DNA from: JBBQKP01 sp038326995
Lineage (GTDB): Bacteria > Planctomycetota > Phycisphaerae > Tepidisphaerales > Tepidisphaeraceae
Direction of reading: 5' to 3'
Length of the DNA: 7,459 bases
Assembly (NCBI GenBank): GCA_038326995.1
Contig: JBBQKP010000168.1
Span: 1-7,459, forward strand
Position 1 is the stretch's first letter. Each line of letters begins with the position of its first letter. The notes under the pieces are model-generated. The model ran no database searches and was not told where the DNA came from. It saw nothing but the letters and a program-made list of their open reading frames with translations. Shown one piece after another: positions 6,670 to 7,459 of the stretch. A program made the position numbers and the translations under genes.

Positions 6670-6861
6670 ATGGCTTCTTCGGTTCAGACCACAATTTCGT
6701 ATGCCCACGATCTGACGTCACAAAAGTCAGGACCGACTCGCGTGCCTGGAAATGTTGCAATCGTTCTGCTCGGATGGGCCCTAATTCTCGCGGGATCAAT
6801 CACACTTTTTATGTGCCGATTCCCGGGCATTCTTCCAATGAAAGGGCTGGTAATCTCGTAA
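6670..6861 (+). CDS. Possible 63-residue one-pass membrane protein
   Basis: ATG 6670 starts a 63-codon frame ending at TAA 6861. After a polar N-terminus (MASSVQTTISYAHDLTSQKS) it has one clear hydrophobic segment, VAIVLLGWALILAGSITLFM (about residues 29-48), and a short tail ending GLVIS. This layout fits a small inner-membrane protein. It lies just after the terminator at 6608-6644, so it would need its own promoter, which I cannot identify, and its ribosome site is weak. The frame stays open upstream to a GTG at 6589, but that would translate through the terminator stem. No family is recognised. A chance open frame is possible. Confidence 0.35.
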   Translation: MASSVQTTISYAHDLTSQKSGPTRVPGNVAIVLLGWALILAGSITLFMCRFPGILPMKGLVIS

Positions 6862-6895
6862 TACTTCAGCCGAATGCCAAAATTTCATGCTGTCT

Positions 6896-6990
6896 GGTGC
6901 CACGACTTGTGCGCAAGAGTAATGCGCTAAAAAGGTGCAAACGATTCGACGACCCGCGCATTTCACGACTTGTATACAAGTCGTGGCACC
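6896..6990. repeat. 95-bp element with 15-bp terminal inverted repeats (REP- or MITE-like)
   Basis: GGTGCCACGACTTGT at 6896-6910 is the exact reverse complement of 6976-6990. The right end is part of a perfect 22-bp palindrome (6964-6985) whose arm is CACGACTTGTA. The left end carries a decayed form, CTTG-TGCG-CAAG. The 65 bases between the ends hold no recognisable gene. Such non-coding palindromic elements are typical of REP sequences moved by Y1 (RAYT) transposases, or of small MITEs. Which of the two applies is not decidable here, and no transposase is in the window. Confidence 0.75.
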
Positions 6991-7204
6991 CAAAACGTCC
7001 AAACAAACGCGATTCACTGCAAACGGCTGACGTGTTACGACGGAAATAATTCTGACGAGAATGGTCTTGACGTGTTGCAACGATCGAAACTAACGCCGCA
7101 CTGGAATTATCTTCTGGTCAGAGATCGGTGACACGCCGATTGCCACGTTCTGTTCTTCCAGAGCGTGCCCCAAACGCGGCACGCGGTTCATTCGACGAAT
7201 GATT

Positions 7205-7241
7205 GCGGGATGAATACAAGTCAGGCAACGCCTGACTGGCC
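7205..7241. repeat. Truncated, diverged copy of the 85-bp intergenic repeat
   Basis: This stretch matches the 3' part of the full repeat units to its right: GCGGGATGAAT, then the hairpin GTCAGGC-AAC-GCCTGAC, then TGGCC. It differs at a few bases, and its outer end has decayed (CTTAAA in place of CTACAG/CTACGG). The 5' half with the GTGGGAT hairpin is missing. Confidence 0.7.
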
Positions 7242-7259
7242 TTAAACGAACGCATTTTC

Positions 7260-7344
7260 GTAGGGTGGGATTTATCCCACGCGGTCTGGCGTGCGGGAAA
7301 CGGCGGGATGAATCCCAAGTCAGGCGAAGCCTGACTGGCCCTAC
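7260..7344. repeat. 85-bp intergenic repeat, copy A
   Basis: The unit begins GTAGGG and ends with its inverse CCCTAC. Inside are two hairpins: GTGGGAT-TT-ATCCCAC (7265-7280) and GTCAGGC-GAA-GCCTGAC (7319-7335), plus GGGAT-GA-ATCCC between them. It is base-for-base identical to copy B. Read as protein on the minus strand it gives WDKSHPT, a spurious peptide from this repeat. It resembles REP/BIME-type intergenic repeats; mobilising enzyme unknown. Confidence 0.88.
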
Positions 7345-7370
7345 AGGGCGCATCTAAGGGGCGGATTCTC

Positions 7371-7455
7371 GTAGGGTGGGATTTATCCCACGCGGTCTGG
7401 CGTGCGGGAAACGGCGGGATGAATCCCAAGTCAGGCGAAGCCTGACTGGCCCTAC
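7371..7455. repeat. 85-bp intergenic repeat, copy B
   Basis: Identical to copy A at an offset of 111 bp. The identity also covers the TC before each unit, giving 87 matching bases. The two are separated by a 26-base spacer (7345-7370). The window ends four bases after this copy, so more units may follow. Confidence 0.88.
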
Positions 7456-7459
7456 GGGG

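Larger units (their letters stand above)
6862..7459. other. Repeat-rich intergenic region without a confident gene
   Basis: About 600 bases with no supportable complete gene. Contents are the 95-bp inverted-repeat element, one partial and two full copies of the 85-bp repeat, a loose direct repeat TGACGTGTTRCRACG (7028-7042 and 7068-7082), and a small dyad CATTCG-A-CGAATG (7189-7201). Open frames on the minus strand here are mostly translations of the repeats. Confidence 0.7.

Noticed and set aside
7118..7429. Minus-strand frame of 103 codons across the repeats
   Set aside because: It encodes the same GFIPPFPARQTAWDKSHPT peptide twice because it reads both 85-bp repeat copies; it is a repeat translation, not a gene.
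7260..7455. CRISPR array
   Set aside because: Only two full units of 85 bp with a single 26-bp spacer; internal hairpins fit an intergenic repeat better.

Overview
The window looks like a chromosomal stretch from a planctomycete or a close relative. This is inferred from protein style and repeat types, since there is no rRNA or marker gene here. Signs are a large secreted multi-domain beta-sandwich protein, an M50 protease with a conserved charged tail, mostly weak or absent Shine-Dalgarno sites, an S23-type four-helix-bundle gene set between AT-rich heptamer repeats, and REP-like intergenic repeats.

Layout. Bases 1-197 hold the open 5' part of a possible minus-strand gene that runs off the left edge. 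Bases 269-3022 (+) encode a 917-residue exported protein with a degenerate glycosidase-like centre. Bases 3023-3682 are the gap between this gene and the convergent M50 gene, and almost all of it is one cassette: a heptamer array (3032-3087), a minus-strand four-helix-bundle gene (3085-3588) and a second heptamer array (3611-3680). Next on the minus strand come an M50 zinc protease (3683-4750) and a Nudix hydrolase of ADP-ribose pyrophosphatase type (4825-5376), read Nudix, protease, four-helix protein. A divergent promoter region (about 5377-5633) separates them from a plus-strand Cof-type HAD phosphatase (to 6488).

The last kilobase (6489-7459) has no confidently assigned gene. It holds a strong rho-independent terminator (6608-6644), a possible 63-residue one-pass membrane protein (6670-6861), a 95-bp element with 15-bp terminal inverted repeats (6896-6990), and a fragment plus two identical 85-bp copies of a second element, the full copies repeating every 111 bp up to the right edge.

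The Nudix and HAD enzymes look like metabolite housekeeping, the M50 protein like membrane proteolysis, and the large protein like a surface or periplasmic polymer-binding factor. Nothing shows that these genes form one pathway. The part most worth pursuing is the four-helix gene between heptamer arrays, which has the look of a small mobile or repeat-associated cassette inserted between two gene ends.
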